NCBI GenBank assembly: GCA_029555925.1 | Contig: JAKPQU010000354.1 | Span: forward strand, 1-21,259 | Origin: Bacillota bacterium | Lineage (GTDB): Bacteria; Eremiobacterota; SpSt-956; JAKJGF01 | DNA: 21,259 nucleotides | Reading direction: 5' to 3' | Shown: positions 6,844 through 14,528 of the stretch, piece by piece | Layout of the letters: each line of letters starts with the position of its first letter | Position numbering within the stretch: the stretch's first letter is position 1 | The notes under the pieces: model-generated | Told to the model about the DNA's origin: nothing | The model's database searches: none | The model's input: the letters and a program-made list of their open reading frames with translations, nothing else | Made by a program: the position numbers and the translations under genes

Positions 6844-8549
6844 GGCATATAAAAGACTATCAGGTAAAGAGACTCCAGCTTTTTTAATATCTTATATAAA
6901 TTATCTCCCGCGATAGAGCCGAAAATGTTTCCTATAGTTTTTATATCAATCTTTCCGCTACATAATAAAAGCAATCTGTATTCTTCAGGGGAAAGAATTA
7001 CCCCTTCCAATCCTTCCATATCATCTGAAACCCTGGCAGGATAATAAAAATTTAGTTCTTTTTCCTTTATATCTTCAAGCCTTACGGCGGATGTTTTAAG
7101 GAGCAGATTGAAATAGGGATTGACGAACCTGTCTTTTGAGTAGACATAACTGTACCAGGTGCTTGGCAGTTTATAGTTTAAAGCCAGTTCAAAATGTTTT
7201 TTTATTCTATTAAAGGGAATTTGCCCTGATTTAAAAAGTTCTTTGAAGAGAAGAGATATGTTTTTTACAAAATCAAATCTTGCATTACTTATGGCATTTT
7301 TTGAGAGTTTTTCCGTCTCCGTTACAGGGAAATCTTCCAGAGAAGTAAGATAAGAAGTATCCAGTATTTTTATGCCGAATCTGGCGGGATTCTGTGATAT
7401 GGCTGTATTGGGAAGAGGCATTATCATACTTGTATAGATATCCATTAATCCCGGAGCGGATCTTATCAATTTTTCCGCATACTCTTTTGTTATAATAAGT
7501 GTTTCTTCCGTCTCATATGCGCCGCCTATTATAAAATTACCTGCCAGTTGTGGTAAATCAATGTCCCTGCAGAGATTTACAACCTCTTCGATATTCGCCA
7601 GGGTAGTCTGTTTGTTGTACATCTCCAGTGCTTTACTCCATCCTGATTCAAGTCCTATCTGCATTCTTGCCATCCCGGCTTCTTTCATCATAGGAACCAT
7701 TTCCGGCCATTTACAGATAATAGAAGGGTGTCCTTCGGCAAACCATATAAAATCATATTTTTTTCTGAGTTCCTTCAGCTCTCTGCAGAACTCTTCTGTC
7801 CTTTCATAGCTCAATGTAAAAGTATCATCGGCAAACCATATATATTTTGCGGAAGGATTTTCTTCGAGCCCTTTTTGTATTTCTTCTGTTACTTTTTTTA
7901 CACTCCTTAAACGAAGTGTTTTTGTATTTCCTCCTTCAAAACAAAAGGCACATCTGAAGGGACATCCTCTTGCAGAGAGAACGGGGAAATTGTATTTACG
8001 GGAGTTATCCAGTAAATGAGATGAAGAAGGGAAGGGGAGACTGTCCAGATCCATTATAAGAGGTCGCGGCTCATTACAGACCATCTGGCCTTTATCATCT
8101 AAATATAAAATGCCTTTAATGTCTTCTTTTTTTGTTCTTTTAAAAGCCATATATTCAAGCAATTCGAACAGTGTATATTCTCCGTCACCTCTTATTAAAA
8201 AATCACATTTCGATTTTTTTAGAAAATTTTCACCGATATGAACTGTCTGAGGGCCTCCGACCAGAACGGGAATATTATATTTTTCTTTAAAAAAAATACT
8301 CATTTCTTCTACTGCACTCTGATTATCATAATCACAGTAGAAACCTACTGCAAAGATTTTCTCTTTCAGAGCTTCATGAGTAAATATTTTTATGGCATCT
8401 GTTGTTATGCCGGTAAATACACGGGCTTTATATCCTTTGTTTTCCAAAAAAGCCGCAATAGACATAAGTCCCGTATTGCCGAGATATTCAAAGGTTCTTT
8501 TATAGACCATACGCTGAACATAGAATAATAAAATGTAAGGAATGGCCAT
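6840..8549 (-). CDS. B12-binding-type radical SAM protein, paralog 4
   Basis: This 569-aa member on the opposite strand is slightly shorter at its C-terminus than the other three. It begins MAIPYILLFYVQR, then GLMSIAAFLENKGY, VLVGGPQ and RGDGEYTLFELLE (B12-binding-type). CPFRCAFC gives C196, C200 and C203. The C-terminal block starts LSPEEYRLLLLCSGKI and is compressed relative to the others. The start is ATG at 8549. An AAGGAG lies about 13 nt upstream, rather far, and I see no better in-frame start. The stop overlaps that of paralog 3 tail-to-tail. It is likely independently transcribed from the repeat-rich region beyond 8550. Role as for the other paralogs; which enzyme does which step cannot be told. 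Confidence 0.85.
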   Translation of the reverse strand: MAIPYILLFYVQRMVYKRTFEYLGNTGLMSIAAFLENKGYKARVFTGITTDAIKIFTHEALKEKIFAVGFYCDYDNQSAVEEMSIFFKEKYNIPVLVGGPQTVHIGENFLKKSKCDFLIRGDGEYTLFELLEYMAFKRTKKEDIKGILYLDDKGQMVCNEPRPLIMDLDSLPFPSSSHLLDNSRKYNFPVLSARGCPFRCAFCFEGGNTKTLRLRSVKKVTEEIQKGLEENPSAKYIWFADDTFTLSYERTEEFCRELKELRKKYDFIWFAEGHPSIICKWPEMVPMMKEAGMARMQIGLESGWSKALEMYNKQTTLANIEEVVNLCRDIDLPQLAGNFIIGGAYETEETLIITKEYAEKLIRSAPGLMDIYTSMIMPLPNTAISQNPARFGIKILDTSYLTSLEDFPVTETEKLSKNAISNARFDFVKNISLLFKELFKSGQIPFNRIKKHFELALNYKLPSTWYSYVYSKDRFVNPYFNLLLKTSAVRLEDIKEKELNFYYPARVSDDMEGLEGVILSPEEYRLLLLCSGKIDIKTIGNIFGSIAGDNLYKILKKLESLYLIVFYMP

Positions 8550-8584
8550 AAAAGCGGCACTGCTCCTTTTTCGTTAATACTGCT

Positions 8585-8661
8585 GTGAGCTTAAATAATA
8601 CATATTTGCTCTCGTGACGCGTCATGGTAGGAAGACTTTTATTACATGCTCAGGTCAGTAA
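8585..8661. repeat. GAGCATAA-family repeat, copy 3
   Basis: It starts GTGAGCTTAAATAATACATA, has a shortened heptad core (CGTGACGCGTCATGG), then GGAAGACTTTTATTACATGC, and ends CTCAGGTCAGTAA. Relative to copy 2 it has lost one heptad. It lies 5' of paralog 4, in the opposite orientation to that gene. Confidence 0.75.
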
Positions 8662-8735
8662 CATGACGACGTGCTGTCACTGAGGATTCTTTTATTCTAT
8701 ATATAAAACTTTTCCCCTTTACAAAAAATACTGTG

Positions 8736-8759
8736 GTGAACATAAATAATACATATTTT
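8736..8759. repeat. GAGCATAA-family left-end fragment
   Basis: GTGAACATAAATAATACATA matches the left end of the 8585 copy; the core and right end are absent. Confidence 0.6.
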
Positions 8760-8849
8760 AAAATCGAAATTTTATATGAAATTAACAGAGAGAGGACAAA
8801 AAATATATGGGAGTTAAAGTTTATCTTTCCGGACAGGCTGTGACAGTTT

Positions 8850-9081
8850 TATAGTTAGTTTCATAACTATCCATAAATAATGACCTCGTAATGCGTAAAG
8901 CGTAATGCGTGATGTGCAGGGATTAAACCCGTCACGCGTCACGACGACTTAAATTCTAATAAGGAATGGCAGTTAAATAAATGTCTCAAATATATTAATC
9001 GTGACGCGTAACGCGTAACGCGTGACGCGAGGAAAGAGACAATTAATAAATTTTCATTCCTAAGTTATGAAATACACTATA
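8850..9081. mobile_element. TATAG-end MITE-like element, copy A (interrupted)
   Basis: The ends TATAGTTAGTTTCATAAC and GTTATGAAATACACTATA form an imperfect 18-bp terminal inverted repeat. The interior carries an inverted heptad pair around GGGATTAAACCC. It matches copy B at 20545-20691 along its length, except for a 98-bp insertion plus TAA (8963-9063) and two fewer heptads in the right arm. It encodes no transposase, so any movement would need one in trans. Confidence 0.8.
8963..9060. mobile_element. 98-bp MITE-like insertion nested in copy A
   Basis: The ends GGAATG and CATTCC belong to 25-bp inverted repeats with 19 of 25 matches (8963-8987 and 9036-9060). It is flanked by TAA on both sides, and copy B has a single TAA at the same place, so B shows the empty site and TAA looks like a 3-bp target duplication. 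The core (8999-9031) is a heptad array. A TNA duplication is known for some IS5-group elements, which is only a hint. Confidence 0.85.
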
Positions 9082-9094
9082 AAGGAAGAGTTTC

Positions 9095-9125
9095 TTGACA
9101 CATAATTGAAAAAACTGGGAATAAT
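9095..9125 (+). promoter_or_regulatory. promoter candidate for the S9 peptidase operon
   Basis: A consensus TTGACA (9095-9100) is followed after 19 nt by AATAAT (9120-9125). The spacing is longer than ideal. It lies just outside the right end of element copy A and about 250 nt before the S9 start. Confidence 0.4.
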
Positions 9126-9232
9126 ATATCTATGGAAAGAGAGGTTGACCTGAGCATGAGCAGACAATACATTATTTCCTGCCGTCACGTGTCAGGTGTT
9201 ATGAGATTCTTAACAGTTTTTTGGGCTCCAAT

Positions 9233-9373
9233 ATGGATAATTATATTTCTGTACTTGTTCTAAAAAAATTGCAGTTGGTGGTTTTCTTTATGCTCTTAAT
9301 TGTTCCGGCCCTTTTTATCTGTGAAGGATATTTAGTGAAACGGAAATTATCGGCCGATGTGAAAGGTGTGTGA
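9233..9373 (+). CDS. possible small single-span membrane protein
   Basis: This is a 46-codon ORF. The product has a hydrophobic stretch (VVFFMLLIVPALFICEGYLV) followed by a positively charged VKRKL tail, as in a single-pass small membrane protein. It stops 4 nt before the S9 peptidase ATG, so coupling is possible. The SD is weak (TTGGG about 7 nt upstream). A second small ORF, 9132-9263 in another frame, encodes 43 aa that also end in a membrane-like stretch (FWAPIWIIIFLYLF) and overlaps this one. The two could be halves of one two-span protein broken by a frameshift, or chance. Function unknown. Confidence 0.3.
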   Translation: MDNYISVLVLKKLQLVVFFMLLIVPALFICEGYLVKRKLSADVKGV

Positions 9374-9377
9374 TATT

Positions 9378-11210
9378 ATGACTGACCTGATTCCCAAAGA
9401 AACACTGTTCGGAAATCCTGTAAAATCAAAACCTGAGCTCTCTCCTGACGGAAAACAGATAGCCTATCTGGCGCCTGTGGATAATGTGTTGAATATATGG
9501 GTAAAAACTATTGGCCATGAAGACGATAGAGTCGTTACAAAAGAGAAGCACAGGAGTATAATCACTTATTTCTGGGCCTATAATATGAGACATGTAATTT
9601 ATCTTCAGGATATGGGAGGTAATGAAAACTGGAATTTATATTCAGTCGATTTAAAAACAGAAGAGATTAAAAATTTAACCCCTTTCCCGGATGTTCAGGT
9701 TAGAATAATTGCTTATGACAGACATTTCCCTGATGAAATACTGATTGGCATGAATAAAGAAGATAAGAACAAACATGATGTTTACAAACTTTTTCTTACC
9801 TCGGGAGTTCTGGAACTGGTGGTTAAAAACCCTGGTAATGTAACGGTATGGTTAAATGATGCAGATTTTAATATAAGAGCAGCACTGAGCAGAAGAACTG
9901 ACGGAAGTTCTGACCTGTTAATTAAAAAAGATAAAGATTCTGCGTGGGAAACGTTGCTTACCCGCGGACTGGAAGATTCTTTTCATTTCAGATTAATCTC
10001 TTTCAGTAAAGACGGTAAATATATTTACCTTATAGATGCCGGAGATGCAAATACGGCCCGTGTGGTTAAAATAGATATTGCTACGGGTATAAGGGAAGTA
10101 ATTGCCGAAGATCCGGGATATGATGTATTTCATTACCTGATGGATTGCAATACCTGTGAAATTCAGGCTGTGGCCTTTTACAGAGAAAAACTTGAATGGT
10201 CAGTGCTGGATGAGACAATAAAAGATGATTTTCAATCTGTCGAGAAACTTGACAGGGGAGATTTTTTTATCAGGAGAAATATTGATGATACCGTATGGAT
10301 TGTCAGTTTCTCTAAAGATACAGATCCTGGGAGCCATTATGTTTATTATAGAAAATCAAAGAAAGGTCAATTTCTTTTTTCAGAGCATCCGGCTTTGAAA
10401 AATTATACCCTGGCAAACATGGAACCTGTAACTTTTACTGCCCGTGACGGATTGACCATACATGGCTATCTTACCTGTCCTCCGGGGAAAGAGAAAAAAA
10501 ATCTTCCTCTCGTATTACGTGTACACGGAGGGCCATGGAACCGGGATATCTGGCTTTATACACCGGAAGTTCAGCTCTTTACAAACCGTGGTTATGCCTG
10601 CCTTCAGATTAATTATCGTGCTTCCAAATCCTATGGAAAGGATTTTTTAAATGCCGGTGACATGGAATGGGGGAGAAAGATGCTTTATGATCTGGCAGAC
10701 GGAGTTAAATGGGCAATCGACAGGAATATTGCAGACCCGGAAAAGATTGCTGTTTTCGGACGTTCTTACGGAGGATATGCGGCACTCACAGGAGCTACGT
10801 TTACACCTGAATTGTTCTGCTGTGCCGTGGATATATATGGTATAAGTAATCTTGTAACATTTATGAAAAATATTCCTCCTTACTGGAATACGGATTTTAA
10901 AGCATTGCTTGTGAAAAGGGTTGGCGATCCTGAAACTGAAGAAGAGTTTTTAAAATCCCGTTCCCCTCTGTTTTATGCCGACAGAATAAAAATTCCAATG
11001 CTCATAGCACAGGGAGCCAATGATGCCCGTGTCAAACAGTCGGAATCGGAACAGATTGTAGAGGTTTTAAAAAATAAAGGTGTTGATTATGAATATATCC
11101 TGTTCCCTGATGAAGGACATAGTATTATCAGGCCTGAAAATAGAATAAAACTTTATTCTGCAGTAGAAAAATTCTTTGCAAAACATTTAGGAGGAAGATT
11201 TGAAGAATAG
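9378..11210 (+). CDS. S9 family (prolyl oligopeptidase-type) serine peptidase
   Basis: This 610-aa peptidase has an N-terminal beta-propeller (about residues 1-350, with motifs such as LSPDGKQIAYL and FSKDGKYIYLIDAG) and a C-terminal alpha/beta hydrolase. Visible hydrolase motifs are RVHGGPW (oxyanion region), GRSYGGY with nucleophile Ser463, GANDARV with Asp549, and DEGHS with His581. The triad is complete and in the usual order. It resembles acylaminoacyl-peptidase/DPP-like members. There is no signal peptide, so it is probably cytoplasmic. ATG 9378 was chosen over GTG 9366, because AAAGG/GGTG lies about 9-11 nt before the ATG. The next gene follows after 33 nt, so it is likely an operon. 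It may hydrolyse oligopeptides generally. A role in trimming the upstream Nif11 precursor rests on location only. Confidence 0.88.
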   Translation: MTDLIPKETLFGNPVKSKPELSPDGKQIAYLAPVDNVLNIWVKTIGHEDDRVVTKEKHRSIITYFWAYNMRHVIYLQDMGGNENWNLYSVDLKTEEIKNLTPFPDVQVRIIAYDRHFPDEILIGMNKEDKNKHDVYKLFLTSGVLELVVKNPGNVTVWLNDADFNIRAALSRRTDGSSDLLIKKDKDSAWETLLTRGLEDSFHFRLISFSKDGKYIYLIDAGDANTARVVKIDIATGIREVIAEDPGYDVFHYLMDCNTCEIQAVAFYREKLEWSVLDETIKDDFQSVEKLDRGDFFIRRNIDDTVWIVSFSKDTDPGSHYVYYRKSKKGQFLFSEHPALKNYTLANMEPVTFTARDGLTIHGYLTCPPGKEKKNLPLVLRVHGGPWNRDIWLYTPEVQLFTNRGYACLQINYRASKSYGKDFLNAGDMEWGRKMLYDLADGVKWAIDRNIADPEKIAVFGRSYGGYAALTGATFTPELFCCAVDIYGISNLVTFMKNIPPYWNTDFKALLVKRVGDPETEEEFLKSRSPLFYADRIKIPMLIAQGANDARVKQSESEQIVEVLKNKGVDYEYILFPDEGHSIIRPENRIKLYSAVEKFFAKHLGGRFEE

Positions 11211-11243
11211 ATTCCGTAAAAGTCAGAAAAAAGGAGATACAAT

Positions 11244-12614
11244 ATGTGGTTTGTAAATGATAAAACCCTGGAATTTCTCAGCAACAAAATAGAAAAAGAG
11301 AAATTTAACGTAATAGAAAACCTTAAATTCAAAGGTTTTACAGAGAAAGAAATTTCTTCAAAATTAAAAGATTTCGATAAAGATGAAATACATATGGTTT
11401 TAAAATACATGTCCCGGATTCACCATAAACCGGGAATAAAAAAACAGGTGGCCTTTGTTTTTTCCTGCCCGGGAAGGCATGAAGAAATCCTTAAAAGACC
11501 TGCGGCAAAAATGACAGGGAAAAACCTGGAAATACTCATGAATATTTTAAATAAGAAGAAAATCTTACCATATAAAATTACCTATGAAGACATTACCATT
11601 ACAAATGCCTGGGACAGAGTCGAATATGAGGAGAAAACCGGGAGAAGTGAAGCAAATAAAGAGGAAATCCTTGGAGAAGGTAATCTTAAAAGGCTTGCCG
11701 GGGAACTTTCCGGTATTGAAGATTATGTTATATGTTGCGGGGATAAAGCTTTTATTGGAGTTAAAGAACTGGGATTGAAATGCAGGGTTGTTAAAATCAG
11801 ACATCTTGGTATGAGAGGATTGAGCAATATTAAATTTGATGTCACGGGAAATAAGATTTTAGCCGGTGAAAAAGACAATACTGTGAAAAGACTCGAAGTT
11901 GTTGCGAAAAATATTGCAGATGACATAGGGAATAAGAAAATTATTAAGGAAATGGATACTGCTTCAGGTTATGACCGGTGGGCTCCTGTTTATGAAAAAG
12001 ACGGCAACCCTATGATAAATCTTGATGAACTGGTATTTGGAGAGGAATTTACCTTTAATGTAAAGGGTAAATCCGTTATAGACCTCGGATGCGGCACAGG
12101 GCGCCATTCTATAAAATTTGCAGAAAAGGGTGCTTCTGTTACAGCTTTAGACATATCTTCCGGTATGCTCAAAGAAGCACTTAAAAAGTCTGGCAGTGAA
12201 AAAGTGAAATTTATCTGCCATGATTTATCCGATAAATTACCTGTTCCTGATGAAAATTTTGATTTTGTCATAAGTTCCCTTGTCCTTGAACATATAGAGA
12301 ATCTTCTTTGTTTTTTTAAAGAGACAAAAAGGGTATGTAAGAAAAAAGGGAAGATATTTATTACAGCCATGCATCCTTCCATGATGCTCCTTGACGTGCA
12401 GGCCAATTTTAAAGATCATGCTACAGGGGAAGAAATAAGGCCGAAAGGTTATCCGAATCAGATGTCTGATTTCGTAAATGCCATTATTAAATCAGGTCTG
12501 AAGATTGAGTCTTTTAAGGAATATTTCTGCACAGCAGACTTTATAGAGAAATTTCCCAGGGCAAAGAGATTTCTCCGATGGCCCATGCTTGTCCTTTTTA
12601 TTTTGAGTAAATAA
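11244..12614 (+). CDS. uracil-DNA-glycosylase-like domain fused to SAM methyltransferase
   Basis: This 456-aa two-domain protein has a short helical head (1-60, with KGFTEKEISSKL like a helix-turn-helix). A segment at about 66-200 then follows the layout of the uracil-DNA glycosylase superfamily: FSCPGRHEE (72-81), AAKMTGKNLEIL (87-98), TNAWDRVEY (120-128), YVICCGDKAF (161-170) and RHLGMRGLS (186-194). After a linker comes a class I methyltransferase (about 240-456) with YDRWAPVY, VIDLGCGTG (278-286, motif I), ALDIS (301-305) and VLEHIENL. A strong SD (AAGGAGA) lies 7 nt before the ATG, and it follows the S9 gene by 33 nt. The glycosylase-like part lacks a recognisable catalytic set and may only bind nucleic acid or nucleotide. 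The methyl acceptor is unknown. I know of no standard family with this fusion. Confidence 0.75.
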   Translation: MWFVNDKTLEFLSNKIEKEKFNVIENLKFKGFTEKEISSKLKDFDKDEIHMVLKYMSRIHHKPGIKKQVAFVFSCPGRHEEILKRPAAKMTGKNLEILMNILNKKKILPYKITYEDITITNAWDRVEYEEKTGRSEANKEEILGEGNLKRLAGELSGIEDYVICCGDKAFIGVKELGLKCRVVKIRHLGMRGLSNIKFDVTGNKILAGEKDNTVKRLEVVAKNIADDIGNKKIIKEMDTASGYDRWAPVYEKDGNPMINLDELVFGEEFTFNVKGKSVIDLGCGTGRHSIKFAEKGASVTALDISSGMLKEALKKSGSEKVKFICHDLSDKLPVPDENFDFVISSLVLEHIENLLCFFKETKRVCKKKGKIFITAMHPSMMLLDVQANFKDHATGEEIRPKGYPNQMSDFVNAIIKSGLKIESFKEYFCTADFIEKFPRAKRFLRWPMLVLFILSK

Positions 12615-12682
12615 TGTGTATAGACGGGAAATCCGGGTAAAATTCGGCATATATTATCAATAAATAGGGGATAATTCCAATT

Positions 12683-13363
12683 ATGAAACAGCAAAACGAT
12701 TCAGCCGGAAAATTGATAGAACTTCGTCAGAAGATTGTCAGTCTGGAAAAAGAACTTCAGGAAAAAGATATAAAACTGCAGAAGTCAGAAGAAAAATTTA
12801 ATTCTCTCTTTAACAGTATTACCGATATGATGCTGATTATAGACGGAAAAAACCGTTTGATAATCCATGCAAATCAACAGGCATGTCATATGATCGGTTA
12901 TAAAAACCTGTTATACAGGGATTATACAGGATTATTTCCCCGTAAAGATAAAGTTTTATCTTCTCCGGAAGATATTAATTTTTACGATAATGTCTGTGAA
13001 AATAGAGAAATTATACTCTCTGACGGTACCCTCTGCCCCGTGGATATTACAGTATCTGTTGTGGACTGGTATGATAAGAAAGCCATTCTCCTTGCCATGA
13101 GAGACAGGAGAGAAAAAAAAATATTTGAAGAAGAAAGAGAAAAGCTTGTTTGCGAGCTTCAGGAAGCTGTGAATAAAATCAAAACCCTGAAAGGTCTTCT
13201 GCCTATATGTTCTTCCTGTAAAAAAATAAGAGATGATAAAGGATACTGGAACAGTGTGGAAGAATATATAAAAATTCACTCGGAAGCCGAATTTACAGAA
13301 GGCATCTGTCCTTCCTGTATGACAAAATTTTACCCTTCTCTTATAAATAAATTTAAGGATTGA
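12683..13363 (+). CDS. PAS-domain protein with C-terminal two-CxxC module
   Basis: This 226-aa cytoplasmic sensor-like protein has a coiled coil (about 8-38, Lys/Glu/Gln heptads), then a PAS domain (about 38-145: LFNSITDMMLIIDGKNRLI, ANQQACHMIGY, then the DGTLCPVDITVS strand). A second short coiled coil (145-170) leads to a module often found at the end of PAS and response-regulator proteins: LKGLLPICSSCKKIRDDKGYW followed by GICPSCMTKFYP. Cys176, Cys179, Cys209 and Cys212 could bind a metal. No kinase, cyclase or DNA-binding output domain is present. It lies 68 nt after the methyltransferase fusion gene on the same strand. The SD is weak (AGGGG about 12 nt upstream). Its stop is 3 bp before a transposon-like repeat end at 13366. 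Confidence 0.8.
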   Translation: MKQQNDSAGKLIELRQKIVSLEKELQEKDIKLQKSEEKFNSLFNSITDMMLIIDGKNRLIIHANQQACHMIGYKNLLYRDYTGLFPRKDKVLSSPEDINFYDNVCENREIILSDGTLCPVDITVSVVDWYDKKAILLAMRDRREKKIFEEEREKLVCELQEAVNKIKTLKGLLPICSSCKKIRDDKGYWNSVEEYIKIHSEAEFTEGICPSCMTKFYPSLINKFKD

Positions 13364-13365
13364 AA

Positions 13366-13397
13366 TATAATGTATTTCATAAGTTATTAGAATTTAA
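13366..13397 (-). repeat. right end of the TATAG element, solo, inverted
   Basis: On the + strand TATAATGTATTTCATAAG continues to TTATTAGAATT. It matches the reverse complement of the right end of copy B in 27 of 29 positions. The rest of the element is not here. The matching left end lies at 16770-16800. Confidence 0.7.
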
Positions 13398-13399
13398 TG

Positions 13400-13442
13400 A
13401 TAGTGAAAAGTAAAAAAAACAGGACCTTATTCACTGTTCACC
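13400..13442 (+). promoter_or_regulatory. GTGAAAA/TTCACT inverted element, copy 1
   Basis: TAGTGAAAAGTAAAA, then ACAGGACC, then TTCACTGTTCAC makes a loose inverted repeat of 7-nt units. The same arrangement (20793-20846) precedes the other YCF48 gene. It lies 75 nt before the lipoprotein ATG. It may be a structured leader or operator, or just another repeat. Confidence 0.5.
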
Positions 13443-13516
13443 CTTAATTATAAATTGAAGAAATCAAAGAAGGATAAAAAAATATTTGTCAAAAATTTTA
13501 ACGAGGAGGTGTTTTT

Positions 13517-14515
13517 ATGAACACAAAAATTTATGTTATAATAACATGTCTGCTTCTATTGATTTCCTTTATGTCAGCCTGTGGCAGTGATAGCAACGTT
13601 ATTTCAGTGATCACTCCCAGTCCGACCACTTTGGCCACTCCGACCGGTATGCCTTCAATGGTACCAATTACAGGAGGAACTTTTAATATGGGCAGTACCG
13701 TCAGCACGTCGGAACAACCGGTTCATAAGGTTACAGTAAGTTCATTTCGTATGTTCACGTATGAGGTGACAAATTCGGAATATGTATTATTTTTAAATGC
13801 TCAGGGCAATCAGACAGAGGGTGGAGGCAGCTGGATTAATATAGTGGAAGATTATTATCAGGGTATAAGGGGAGGACCTGAGGCAGGAACATTTTCTGTA
13901 AGGTCCGGTTATGAAGCCCGTCCCGTCGTATATGTATCATGGTACGGAGCAGTGGCATACTGTAACTGGCTGAGTGAACAGCACGGATTAACTCCATGTT
14001 ACGGGCCGATAAATAACAGGGGAGACGACCCTTCTGTATGGAGGACATTAAATGGTTACAGACTTCCTGCTGAAGCAGAATGGGAATATGCATGTCGCGG
14101 CGGAAATTCTGCAGATTATTACTGGGGCGAAGTCAGTCCTTCCCCTGCCTCTATAGCTAAGTACAGCTGGTACTGGGATAATGCCGAAGAAGGATATGAA
14201 AACGAAGTTAATCCGAACGATCATGGTGCCGGAAAGAGGAACTGTCATAATGCAGGTCAGAAACTTCCCAATGCTTTCGGCCTCTATGATATGAGCGGAA
14301 ATGTATGGGAATGGTGCAGTGACTGGAACAGCACAACTTATTACGGAGTAAGCCCTGATACCAATCCTGCAGGCCCCGTTTCTGGAACTCTCAGGGTACT
14401 GCGCGGAGGAAGCTGGCATTCTACTTCCGAGTTCTGCCGGTCTGCCTGCAGAAACTGCCTTGCTCCCAACTATTATTTAAATTGCCTGGGATTTCGCCCT
14501 GTCAGAAATTATTGA
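13517..14515 (+). CDS. lipoprotein with SUMF1/formylglycine-generating-enzyme-type domain
   Basis: This 332-aa exported lipoprotein has hydrophobic signal residues 5-20, lipobox FMSAC with lipidated Cys22, and a Ser/Thr/Pro linker (about 25-46). The SUMF1/FGE-sulfatase fold follows: VPITGGTFNMGS, RLPAEAEWEYACRGG, FGLYDMSGNVWEWCSDW, RVLRGGSW, and ending LGFRPVRNY. Aligned by motif with human FGE, the first copper-binding active-site Cys is Ser302 and only the second (Cys307) remains. It is therefore unlikely to make formylglycine and more likely a binding protein or an enzyme of another SUMF1 branch. The SD GAGGAGGTG is strong, 6 nt before the ATG. The secreted propeller gene follows 13 nt later, so they are probably co-transcribed. 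Confidence 0.86.
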   Translation: MNTKIYVIITCLLLLISFMSACGSDSNVISVITPSPTTLATPTGMPSMVPITGGTFNMGSTVSTSEQPVHKVTVSSFRMFTYEVTNSEYVLFLNAQGNQTEGGGSWINIVEDYYQGIRGGPEAGTFSVRSGYEARPVVYVSWYGAVAYCNWLSEQHGLTPCYGPINNRGDDPSVWRTLNGYRLPAEAEWEYACRGGNSADYYWGEVSPSPASIAKYSWYWDNAEEGYENEVNPNDHGAGKRNCHNAGQKLPNAFGLYDMSGNVWEWCSDWNSTTYYGVSPDTNPAGPVSGTLRVLRGGSWHSTSEFCRSACRNCLAPNYYLNCLGFRPVRNY

Positions 14516-14528
14516 GGTACATGGCTCA

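Larger units (their letters stand above)
8550..9232. other. 680-bp repeat-dense region without a supported gene
   Basis: It holds GAGCATAA-family copies (8585-8661 and a 24-bp fragment at 8736-8759), the nested element 8850-9081, a promoter candidate at 9095-9125, and a degenerate heptad site near 9181-9200. The only ORFs are the small membrane-like ones at 9132 and 9233. Confidence 0.7.

Noticed and set aside
190..9031. Heptad arrays as a CRISPR array
   Set aside because: Units are 7 bp and contiguous with no unique spacers, and no cas genes are present.
11990..12406. 138-codon antisense frame inside the methyltransferase domain
   Set aside because: It is a shadow of conserved methyltransferase codons.
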